Positions 41,764 to 49,243 of a DNA stretch of 64,000 bases are shown here, one piece after another. Source of the stretch: JACCQS01 sp963766765 (GTDB taxonomy: Bacteria; Actinomycetota; Actinomycetes; Mycobacteriales; Geodermatophilaceae); contig CAVYBR010000005.1 in NCBI GenBank assembly GCA_963766765.1, positions 62,001 to 126,000 on the forward strand, given 5' to 3'. Position 1 is the stretch's first letter. Every line of letters begins with the position of its first letter. The notes under the pieces are model-generated. The model saw nothing but the letters and a program-made list of their open reading frames with translations. It was not told the DNA's origin and did not search any database. Made by a program: the position numbers and the translations under genes.

Positions 41764-42708
41764 TTGGATTGGGCTCTGACATTCGGCGGCGTCGTCGTCG
41801 GCTTTGTCGTGGGGCTCACCGGAATGGGCGGCGGGGCGTTGATGACGCCGATGCTGGTGCTCTTCTTCGGAGTTTCCCCCTTGGCGGCGGTCTCCAGCGA
41901 CCTCGTGGTCTCCGCGGTCATGAAGCCGTTCGGCGGGGCGGTGCATCTCCGGATGGGCACGGTCAATCGCCAGCTGGTCGGTTGGCTCTGCCTGGGCTCG
42001 GTTCCGGCAGCCTTCTGCGGAGTCTTGGTCGCCCGCGCGCTCGGGTCCGGCGGCCAGGTCCAAGTGGTCATCAAGACCGCGCTGGGCATCGCCTTGATCC
42101 TGGCTGCCGCCGGATTGATCGTGAAGGCCTACATCGCGCTGATCACCGCGGCCAAACGGCGCCGCGGTGCAGCCGCGACGCGGCCCGTTCAGCCGAAGCA
42201 GCTGGTGGTCCGACCGGTGGCGACCGTGATCGTGGGGATTCTGGGTGGCCTCGTGGTCGGGATGACCTCGGTCGGCTCAGGCTCGTTGATCATCATCGCG
42301 CTGATCATGTTGTATCCGACGCTGCATGCCTCGAACATTGTCGGCACCGACATCGTCCAGGCCGTCCCCCTGGTAGTCTCGGCAGCCCTCGGCCACTTGC
42401 TCTTCGGCGATTTCCAATTCGCGATTGCCCTGTCGCTCGTCATCGGAGCCATCCCCGGCGTCATCGCTGGCTCGCTGGTGTCAGCGAAGGCACCCGGCGG
42501 AATCGTGCGGCGCGCGTTGGCCCTCATCCTCCTGGCCTCCGCCCTGAAGTTGCTCGAGGTGTCCAACACGTGGACGGCGGCGATTCTCATTGCCGTCGTC
42601 CTGGTTGCGCCACCGCTGTGGATGGTCGTCCGGCGCCGGTACGGCTTCCCCGCCTGGAACCGTCGCCGATCGAAGGAACCGGTCGACGTCGAGGTTCACG
42701 CGGAGTAG
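41764..42708 (+). CDS. TauE/SafE-family sulfite/anion exporter
   Basis: The 314-residue membrane protein has two homologous halves, each opening with a loop such as GFVVGLTGMGGGALMTPMLVLFFG (about 12-35) and GLVVGMTSVGSGSLIIIALIMLYP (about 161-184), and eight to nine spans. The family exports sulfite, sulfoacetate or similar anions. The TTG at 41764 is set by GAGGGAG about 7 bases upstream. The C-terminal 20 residues are basic and cytoplasmic. It ends 2 bp before the end of the convergent LigD-type polymerase gene. Confidence 0.88.
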   Translation: MDWALTFGGVVVGFVVGLTGMGGGALMTPMLVLFFGVSPLAAVSSDLVVSAVMKPFGGAVHLRMGTVNRQLVGWLCLGSVPAAFCGVLVARALGSGGQVQVVIKTALGIALILAAAGLIVKAYIALITAAKRRRGAAATRPVQPKQLVVRPVATVIVGILGGLVVGMTSVGSGSLIIIALIMLYPTLHASNIVGTDIVQAVPLVVSAALGHLLFGDFQFAIALSLVIGAIPGVIAGSLVSAKAPGGIVRRALALILLASALKLLEVSNTWTAAILIAVVLVAPPLWMVVRRRYGFPAWNRRRSKEPVDVEVHAE

Positions 42709-42709
42709 T

Positions 42710-43789
42710 TCAGTTCTGAGCCTCCGGCTGCGGCCAGTTGGCTGGGTTCTTCTTGCTCGGCTGCACCCTGGGCGGTTCGTCGGGCATCTTGGGGTACTCA
42801 GGTGGATAGGGCATGCCCTCCAGCCCCCGGTCGACCGCATCCCGCTCCGACCACTCCAGCAGCGTTTCGAGGGAGTACTTCGGGCCGTCGTACAGCGCCG
42901 CGTGCGGGTCCGGAACGCTGCTGAACCGAGCCGGCATCGAGCGGAGGTCGAAGTCCTCCGGGGCGGCCAGCGCGACCTCTTCCCACAGGAGCGGCGCCGA
43001 TACCAGCGCGCGGGGCGAGGGGCGCACAGAATAGGCAGAGGCAATGGTGCGGTCGCGGGCCATCTGGTTGAAGTCGATGAAGATCTTGGCGCCGCGTTCC
43101 TCCTTCCACCAGGACATCGTCACCTGCTCGGGGAGCCGGCGTTCCAGTTCACGGCCGAAAGCGATGACCGCCCGGCGCACGTCCGGGAATTCCCAGCTCG
43201 GCTGGATCGGGACGTAGACATGCAGCCCGCGGCCCCCCGACGTCTTCGGGAAGCCGGTCAGGCCGGCCTCGGCCAGCAGTTCCTGGACGTCCGGCGCCAG
43301 CTGCGCGGCCTCGCGGAACGCGGTGCCCGGCTGCGGATCGAGGTCGATCCGCATCTGATCCGGACGGTCGACATCGGTCCGCGTCACCGGCCACGGGTGG
43401 AAGGTCAACGTCCCCAGGTTCGCCGCCCAGGCGACCACCGCCACCTCGGTGGGACAGACCTCGTCTGCGGTGCGCCCGGACGGGAAGGCGATCCGGGCCG
43501 TTTCGACCCACTCGGGAGCGTTCTTGGGCACCCGCTTCTGGAAGAAGGCATCGCCGCGGTTGTCCATCCGAGTGGACAGCTTCGCGCCCTCGAAGACGCC
43601 GCCCGGCCAACGTTCGAGGGTCGTGGGGCGGTCGCGCAGCGCGGCGAGGACGCCGGGACCGACGGCGATGAAGTATTCGACGACATCCAGCTTGCTGATG
43701 CCGAGTTCGGCGAAGTACACCTTGTCTGGATTGGAGACGCGAACGATCCGGTCGCCGACAGACAGCTCGACAGCTGGGGTGGCCGCCAT
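42710..43789 (-). CDS. LigD-type polymerase/primase domain (stand-alone PolDom)
   Basis: The 359-residue protein corresponds to the LigD polymerase domain (archaeo-eukaryotic primase fold) used in bacterial NHEJ and repair. Visible elements are VSNPDKVYFAELGISKLDVVEYF, the metal DxD in RIDLDPQP (about 207-214), KTSGGRGLHVYVPI, and IFIDFNQMARDRTIASAYSVRP. There is no ligase or nuclease domain attached. Its ATG overlaps the stop of the upstream peptidase gene by one base. A LigC-type ligase is encoded 1.6 kb away; no Ku gene is in the window. Confidence 0.92.
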   Translation of the reverse strand: MAATPAVELSVGDRIVRVSNPDKVYFAELGISKLDVVEYFIAVGPGVLAALRDRPTTLERWPGGVFEGAKLSTRMDNRGDAFFQKRVPKNAPEWVETARIAFPSGRTADEVCPTEVAVVAWAANLGTLTFHPWPVTRTDVDRPDQMRIDLDPQPGTAFREAAQLAPDVQELLAEAGLTGFPKTSGGRGLHVYVPIQPSWEFPDVRRAVIAFGRELERRLPEQVTMSWWKEERGAKIFIDFNQMARDRTIASAYSVRPSPRALVSAPLLWEEVALAAPEDFDLRSMPARFSSVPDPHAALYDGPKYSLETLLEWSERDAVDRGLEGMPYPPEYPKMPDEPPRVQPSKKNPANWPQPEAQN

Positions 43790-45345
43790 CAGGCCGGGCA
43801 GGTGGTGCCGTCGGGAGGCGCTACGAGGTTGATCAGATAGTCCATCACGGCCTCCGTGATGCAGTCGGTCTTCGGGAATGCAGTGTGCCCCTCGCCTTCC
43901 CAGGTGAGGAGCACGCCGGCCTCCAGCTGATCGGCCATCGTCACCGCCCCGGCGTACGGCGTGGCTGGGTCACCTTCGGTACCCACGACCAGGATCGGGG
44001 CCGAGCCGGCAGCATCCCGTTCGGGAAGAGGATGCCGGGTGGCCTCCCACAGGGTGCAGGTCATGAGGCCGCTGGCCAGGGCGGCCCCGAAGAGGGGGTA
44101 CTTGCTGTCCCACTCGGCGACGTACCCGCGGACCTCGGTCGCCGTGAAGGTCTGGTCGGTGTCGGCGCAGTTGATCGCGATGTTCGCATCCGTGAGGTTC
44201 GGGTAGCTTCCGTCGGCCTGGCGCCGTGTGTACCCGTCGGCGAGAGCCAGGATTCCTACCGAATCTCCGCCTCTGGCATCGACCAGGGATTGGGCGAGTT
44301 GCTCCCAGGCGCTCTGGCTGTACAACGCCCCGAGTACCCCCAAGAAGACCAAGCCGTCGGTGGCGACGCGGCCACCTGGCCCACTGGACGGGATCGGCGA
44401 GGCCTCCGCTTGGTCGAGCAACTGGTTGACGAGGGCGCGCGGGTCGGGTCCGGCCGGACAGTCGCCACCCTGAGAGACACAATCGGCGGCGAAGGCGTCG
44501 AACGCCTGCTCGAACCCCGCGGCCTGACCTTCGGAGCTCTCGAGGTCGTCCTTGCTCGGGTCAACGGCACCGTCGAGGACGAGCGCGCGGACGCGGTCGG
44601 GGAAGAGCTCGGCGTACGTCGAACCCAGGGTCGTTCCGTACGAGTAGCCGAGGTAGGTCAGCTGCTCGTCACCGAGTGCCTGGCGCAGCCGATCCATGTC
44701 GCGCGCGGTGTAGGTCGTGTTGAAGTTGCCGAGCTCGGCGCCGTACTTCGCCTCGCAGCCGTCCCCGACTTCCTCGGAGAGGTCGATTGCCTCGTCGATC
44801 TCCTCCGTGGTTCTGGGGGTCGGCTCGGCAGCGTTGGCCTCATCCTTGAGCGCGTTGGAGATGCACTCGATCGGCGAGCTGTAGCCCACTCCTCGCGGAT
44901 CGAAACCCACGATGTCGAAGCGGGCAAGGATCTCCTCAGGAAGCGTCAACGCCAGACCGATTGCCGTGTCTATCCCAGAGGCACCCGGACCGCCGGGGTT
45001 GACCAGGAGCGAGCCGATCCGGTCGGACTGCTCGCTGGACACGCCCCGGAGCAGGAAGAGTTCGTACTCACCATCGTTCGGATGGTCGTAGTCCCGCGGG
45101 ACACGAGTCGTCCCGCACTCGAAGGTCAGCGGGCGCTCCAAGCCGCCGACGGCCTGGTCGACGCTGTTGGTGCAGTCCTCCCACGCGATGTTCTCGACCG
45201 GGGGCGGCTGCTCGGTTGCCGTGGGGTTCTGGTCCGCAGACGCGCGGGTCGGCGACCCGCTGATCGTCGTCGTGCAGCCGGCAGCAAGCACAACGACGGT
45301 GCCGAGGATCGCCGCGAACAAGGTCCGCGCGGGTCGCCGGCGCAT
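43789..45345 (-). CDS. Exported lipoprotein tripeptidyl-aminopeptidase-like alpha/beta hydrolase
   Basis: The 518-residue protein has a lipobox (LAAGC, cysteine near 24) after a basic/hydrophobic signal, so it should be anchored outside the membrane. The alpha/beta hydrolase core shows LVNPGGPGASGIDTA (oxyanion), nucleophile GYSYGTTLGSTYAE (about 225-238), and the TAP C-terminal region with ILVVGTEGDPATPYAGAV and EGHTAF (histidine). Related SlpD/SlpE and tripeptidyl aminopeptidases release peptides from secreted proteins. I chose the ATG at 45345 because TAGGGT lies 7 bases upstream. It is divergent from ligC. Confidence 0.92.
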   Translation of the reverse strand: MRRRPARTLFAAILGTVVVLAAGCTTTISGSPTRASADQNPTATEQPPPVENIAWEDCTNSVDQAVGGLERPLTFECGTTRVPRDYDHPNDGEYELFLLRGVSSEQSDRIGSLLVNPGGPGASGIDTAIGLALTLPEEILARFDIVGFDPRGVGYSSPIECISNALKDEANAAEPTPRTTEEIDEAIDLSEEVGDGCEAKYGAELGNFNTTYTARDMDRLRQALGDEQLTYLGYSYGTTLGSTYAELFPDRVRALVLDGAVDPSKDDLESSEGQAAGFEQAFDAFAADCVSQGGDCPAGPDPRALVNQLLDQAEASPIPSSGPGGRVATDGLVFLGVLGALYSQSAWEQLAQSLVDARGGDSVGILALADGYTRRQADGSYPNLTDANIAINCADTDQTFTATEVRGYVAEWDSKYPLFGAALASGLMTCTLWEATRHPLPERDAAGSAPILVVGTEGDPATPYAGAVTMADQLEAGVLLTWEGEGHTAFPKTDCITEAVMDYLINLVAPPDGTTCPA

Positions 45346-45421
45346 GTGCGCCACCCTACGACTCCGGAGCCTTCGCCAAGTGCGCGCGCCGCGACCGTCT
45401 GTGGCCGGTCACAATGGCGGC

Positions 45422-46492
45422 ATGAAACTGCCTGTCATGCCGCCCGTTGCACCCATGTTGGCCAAGTCGGTGCCCGCCATTCCGCCCGGCGCCTCGTACG
45501 AACCGAAGTGGGACGGATTTCGGGCACTGATCTTCAGGGACGGCGACGACGTCGAGATCGGCAGTCGCAACGAGAAGCCGATGACCAGGTATTTCCCGGA
45601 GTTGGTCGAGGCATTCCGAGCCGAGTTACCGCTGCGCTGTGTCGTCGACGGCGAAATCGTGATCGCCACCGGTGCGGGCCTTGCCTTCGAGGCACTGCAG
45701 CAGCGCATTCACCCGGCGACGTCACGGGTGAACATGCTCGCCGAACAGATCCCGGCCTCCTTCGTTGCCTTCGATCTGCTGGCCCTGGACGACGCGGACC
45801 TCACCAACCTGCCCTTCTCCGAACGTCGAGCCAAGCTGGAGGAAGCACTGGGTTCGGCCCGACCGCCGGTGCACGTCACTCCGGCGACCACTGATCGCGA
45901 GCTCGCCCAGCGCTGGTTCTCCGAGTTCGAGGGGGCGGGTTTGGACGGGGTCGTGGCCAAGCCACTGACCGGTACCTACCAGCCGGACAAGCGCGTGATG
46001 TTCAAGATCAAACACGAGCGGACCGCCGACTGCGTCGTGGCCGGCTATCGAGTACACAAGTCCGGCCCGGATGCGATCGGCTCTTTGCTGCTCGGCCTCT
46101 ACAAGGACGACGGCACGCTGGCCTCGGTCGGTGTCATCGGCGCCTTTCCGATGGCCCGCCGCCGGGAACTGTTCGCCGAGATGCAGCCGTTGGTGACGAC
46201 CTTCGAGGGGCACCCGTGGAACTGGGCGGGGCTCGACGACCCGGAGACGACTCGGACGCCACGCTCATCTGAGACGTCTCGCTGGAACGCCGGCAAGGAC
46301 CTGTCCTTCATTCCGCTGCGCCCCGAGCGGGTGGTCGAGGTGCGCTACGACCACATGGAGGGGGACCGGTTCCGGCACACTGCCCAGTTCGCCCGCTGGC
46401 GTCCTGACCGGACCCCGGAGTCATGCACCTACGAGCAACTGGAGCGGGCGGTCACCTTCGACCTCAATGACATCGTCCCTGGCCTGAGCTGA
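45422..46492 (+). CDS. ligC: ATP-dependent DNA ligase, LigC type
   Basis: The 356-residue ligase begins with MKLPVMPPVAPMLAKSVPAIP and has the nucleotidyl-accepting lysine K29 in YEPKWDGFRAL, motif III-like VDGEIVI, motif IV GLDGVVAKP and motif V MFKIKHERTADCVV, followed by an OB-fold with WRPDRTPESC. LigC enzymes seal nicks and serve as back-up in NHEJ or excision repair. The ATG at 45422 follows CACAAT by six bases, suggesting a leaderless mRNA. The head-to-head neighbour is the peptidase; the separate PolDom downstream of that peptidase is its likely functional partner. Confidence 0.95.
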   Translation: MKLPVMPPVAPMLAKSVPAIPPGASYEPKWDGFRALIFRDGDDVEIGSRNEKPMTRYFPELVEAFRAELPLRCVVDGEIVIATGAGLAFEALQQRIHPATSRVNMLAEQIPASFVAFDLLALDDADLTNLPFSERRAKLEEALGSARPPVHVTPATTDRELAQRWFSEFEGAGLDGVVAKPLTGTYQPDKRVMFKIKHERTADCVVAGYRVHKSGPDAIGSLLLGLYKDDGTLASVGVIGAFPMARRRELFAEMQPLVTTFEGHPWNWAGLDDPETTRTPRSSETSRWNAGKDLSFIPLRPERVVEVRYDHMEGDRFRHTAQFARWRPDRTPESCTYEQLERAVTFDLNDIVPGLS

Positions 46493-46636
46493 CCGACCAG
46501 CCCGACCCGCACGATCACGGCGCTGACCGATGCCGGCGATGTGATCATCAGATACCGCGGCGCAGCCCCGAGTGACTGACCGGGTAGACATGGGCGGTCG
46601 GCAACCGCCGGTGCTTTCCCGTGGCAGGAGGCGCAA

Positions 46637-47590
46637 ATGCGGATCGGAGTCTCGCTGAGAGAAGCGGGTCCGGGCCCAGACCCGTTGGGCGACTTGGAGA
46701 GCCAGATCAGGAGCGCGGCCGAGGCGGGATTCACGTCCGCCTGGCTCGCCAACATCTTCGGCCTCGACGCATTGACCGCACTGGCCGTGGCGGGGCGAAC
46801 CGTGCCGGGGATCGAACTCGGAACAGCGGTCGTACCAACCTATCCCCGGCACCCGGCAGCCCTTGCCCAGCAGGCGATCACGGCGCATCTGGCGCTGGGC
46901 GAACGGTTGGCGCTGGGGATCGGAACATCGCACAAGATGGTCATCGAGGGCTCGTTCGGCTACTCCTTCGATCGGCCCGCGCGGCACATCCGGGAGTACC
47001 TGTCGGTGCTGGTCCCGCTCCTGAGCGAAGGGAAAGTGCACGTCGAGGCCGAGACCGTCACCGCTCGGTATCAGGTCACCGGACCGCGGCCGAACCGGCC
47101 GCCGTCGGTCCTGCTCGCAGCGATGGGGCCACGGATGTTGGAAGTTGCCGGTGCCTATACCGACGGGACGATCCTCTGGATGACCGGTCCGAACACCGTC
47201 CGGGATCACATCGTCCCCGTGATCGGGTCAGCGGCCGCGGCTGCCGGACGGCCCGCGCCGCGAGTGATCTGCACCCTGCCGGTCTGCGTGACCGACGATC
47301 CGGACGCCGCCCGCGCGCGGGCCGACAAGGTGTTCGCGGTCTACGGCCGGCTGCCCTCCTACCGCGCGATGCTCGACCGCGAGGGTGCCGAGGCCCCGAG
47401 TGGGGTCGCCGTCATCGGCACCGCGGAGGAGGTGGCGGAGCGGATCCGGGCACTGGCCGACGTCGGCGTGACCGACTTCGTCGCGTCGGAGTTCAGTCGC
47501 GGCGACGACGCTGAGAACACCCGACGCCTGCTGAGCCGGTTGGGCGCAGAGACCACAGCGGATCAGGATCGATCCGGGTCCACGGCATAG
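46637..47590 (+). CDS. LLM-class (F420-dependent) oxidoreductase
   Basis: The 317-residue protein has the luciferase-like monooxygenase barrel: MRIGVSLREAG, AAEAGFTSAWLANIFGLDAL, GTAVVPTYPRHPAALAQQAITA and LALGIGTSHKMVIEG, the pattern of F420-dependent glucose-6-phosphate/methylenetetrahydromethanopterin reductase-like proteins in actinobacteria. The cofactor is more likely F420 than FMN, but this is inferred from the family. The ATG at 46637 is set by GGCAGGAGG 5-6 bases upstream. Its last 28 bp overlap the convergent RibD-like gene. Confidence 0.92.
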   Translation: MRIGVSLREAGPGPDPLGDLESQIRSAAEAGFTSAWLANIFGLDALTALAVAGRTVPGIELGTAVVPTYPRHPAALAQQAITAHLALGERLALGIGTSHKMVIEGSFGYSFDRPARHIREYLSVLVPLLSEGKVHVEAETVTARYQVTGPRPNRPPSVLLAAMGPRMLEVAGAYTDGTILWMTGPNTVRDHIVPVIGSAAAAAGRPAPRVICTLPVCVTDDPDAARARADKVFAVYGRLPSYRAMLDREGAEAPSGVAVIGTAEEVAERIRALADVGVTDFVASEFSRGDDAENTRRLLSRLGAETTADQDRSGSTA

Positions 47591-48318
47591 CGCAGGAAGA
47601 GGTACCCGTCTTCCTCGAGGATGTGGCCGAGTCCGAGCCGCATCGGATCGATGGGTAGCGCACCGTCGACGATCCTGGGTGCGCCCGGCCCGGTCAGCAT
47701 GGGGGAGAGGGTGAGGCACAACTCGTCCACGATGCCGGCGGCCAAGGCGTTGCCGAACAGGGTCGGCCCGCCCTCGCAGACCAGCCGCCGCAGGCCGCGC
47801 TCGGCCAAGGCGATCCGGGCCGCGGCCAGGTCGACGGTGTCCGTGCCGGCAACGATCACAGGTGTGACCGCGGCCAACCGTTCACGTCGCTCAGGGTCGG
47901 AATTCGTGCATGTCACGATCACCGTCGGGGCAACGGCCTTCGCGATGATCGGGTCACTAGGGTCGAGGCTCAGCCGGCGAGAGACCACGACGAAGGGCGC
48001 AACGGGCGAAAGGCTTAGCGCTGCACGAGCTTTCGCCCTGACCGGGTCGTCGCGTAGGGGGCGATAGGACTCGGCGTGAACCGTACCGGCTCCGACGAGG
48101 ATCGCGTCCGAGCGGTCGCGTAACAGGCGCAGCACCTTCTGATCGGTCGGCGATCCCAGCCCGCCAGCGTGTCCGGACAGGGCCGCCGCCCCGTCGGCGG
48201 AGGCGACGAAGTTGACCCGCAGGAAGTCGGCGGGCTCGTCGCCGTACGCCTGATCGAGCGCATTGTCGTCCAGGATGGCCTCGGCGGGGGATGGCACAGG
48301 TGGGAACAACTGACGCAT
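47563..48318 (-). CDS. RibD C-terminal-domain (pyrimidine reductase-like) protein
   Basis: The 251-residue protein is a DHFR-fold reductase of the RibD_C family: RVNFVASADGAAALSGHAGGLGSPTDQKVLRLLRDRSDAILVGAGTVHAE (about 34-83) and RLVCEGGPTLFGNALAAGIVDELCLTLSP. It has no deaminase domain. In actinobacteria such genes are annotated as pyrimidine reductase family proteins and may act in riboflavin or deazaflavin metabolism. The ATG at 48318 is the only sensible start. It is divergent from PPK2 with 63 bp between starts. Confidence 0.88.
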   Translation of the reverse strand: MRQLFPPVPSPAEAILDDNALDQAYGDEPADFLRVNFVASADGAAALSGHAGGLGSPTDQKVLRLLRDRSDAILVGAGTVHAESYRPLRDDPVRAKARAALSLSPVAPFVVVSRRLSLDPSDPIIAKAVAPTVIVTCTNSDPERRERLAAVTPVIVAGTDTVDLAAARIALAERGLRRLVCEGGPTLFGNALAAGIVDELCLTLSPMLTGPGAPRIVDGALPIDPMRLGLGHILEEDGYLFLRYAVDPDRS

Positions 48319-48381
48319 CGACCCATTCCACCAGATGTGCCGCTCCCCTCCGGTGGCACCGAGCCCCTACGCTTTGCGCTC

Positions 48382-49227
48382 GTGGGGACTCCATCTGTTC
48401 GCGAGGCACTGCGGGCGCACAAGTCCCCGGTCTCCATCGCCGACTTCGATCCACGGGGCACCCCGCTCGCGCCGGGGGGAAAGTCGGCTACCCGGAAAAC
48501 TTTCGAGGGCGACGCAGCCAGGCTGGCCACACTGCAGGAAGCGCTGTTCGCCGAAGGGATCGGCGGCGGCAACCGCCGCCTGCTGCTGATCCTGCAAGGG
48601 ATGGACACGAGCGGGAAGGACGGGGTGATCAAGCACGTCATCGGCGCGATGAATCCGCAGGGCTGCCAGATCACGGCGTTCAAGAAGCCGACCCCCGAGG
48701 AGGCAGCCCATCACTTCCTGTGGCGGGTCCGCCGAGCCGTCCCCCGCCCCGGGATGGTCGGGATCTTCAACCGGTCACAGTACGAAGACGTGCTGGTCGT
48801 CCGCGTCCATCAGCTGGTGCCGGTCACCACCTGGGAGAAGCGCTACGGCGAGATCAATCATTTCGAGAGCAAACTCGCCGATGAGGGCGTCCACGTCGTC
48901 AAGTGCTTCTTGAACATCTCCAAGGAGGAGCAGCGCGAGCGCCTCTTGGTTCGGCTCGACACCCCGGAAAAGCGCTGGAAATTCAATCCATCCGATGTCG
49001 ACGAACGGCAGCTGTGGCCGGCTTACACGAAGGCCTACGAGGCAATGCTGGAGCGGACGAACACCGAGAACGCGCCGTGGTACGTCGTCCCCAGTGATCG
49101 CAAGTGGTATCGGAACTGGGCCATCGGACAGCTGCTTCTGGAGACGCTGGAGGAACTCAGTCCGCGCTTCCCCGAGCCGGACTACGACGTGGAACTACAA
49201 CGCCGACGTCTGACCGACGAGGAGTAG
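48382..49227 (+). CDS. ppk2: Polyphosphate kinase 2 family protein
   Basis: The 281-residue protein has Walker A GMDTSGKDG (about 73-81), the lid segment FNRSQYEDVLVVRVHQLVP and KCFLNISKEEQRERLLVRLDTPEKRWKFNPSD, all typical of PPK2. The enzyme transfers phosphate between polyphosphate and nucleotides, so it can regenerate NTPs or NDPs. The GTG at 48382 is chosen because TACGCT (48368-48373) lies 8 bases before it; an upstream in-frame extension is antisense to the RibD-like gene. The membrane-protein gene starts 16 bp downstream and may be co-transcribed. Confidence 0.93.
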   Translation: MGTPSVREALRAHKSPVSIADFDPRGTPLAPGGKSATRKTFEGDAARLATLQEALFAEGIGGGNRRLLLILQGMDTSGKDGVIKHVIGAMNPQGCQITAFKKPTPEEAAHHFLWRVRRAVPRPGMVGIFNRSQYEDVLVVRVHQLVPVTTWEKRYGEINHFESKLADEGVHVVKCFLNISKEEQRERLLVRLDTPEKRWKFNPSDVDERQLWPAYTKAYEAMLERTNTENAPWYVVPSDRKWYRNWAIGQLLLETLEELSPRFPEPDYDVELQRRRLTDEE

Positions 49228-49243
49228 TGCGCTGGCTCTGACC

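Noticed and set aside
43885..45894. 669-codon plus-strand frame opposite the peptidase gene and into ligC
   Set aside because: It covers two real genes in other frames and has no domain of its own.
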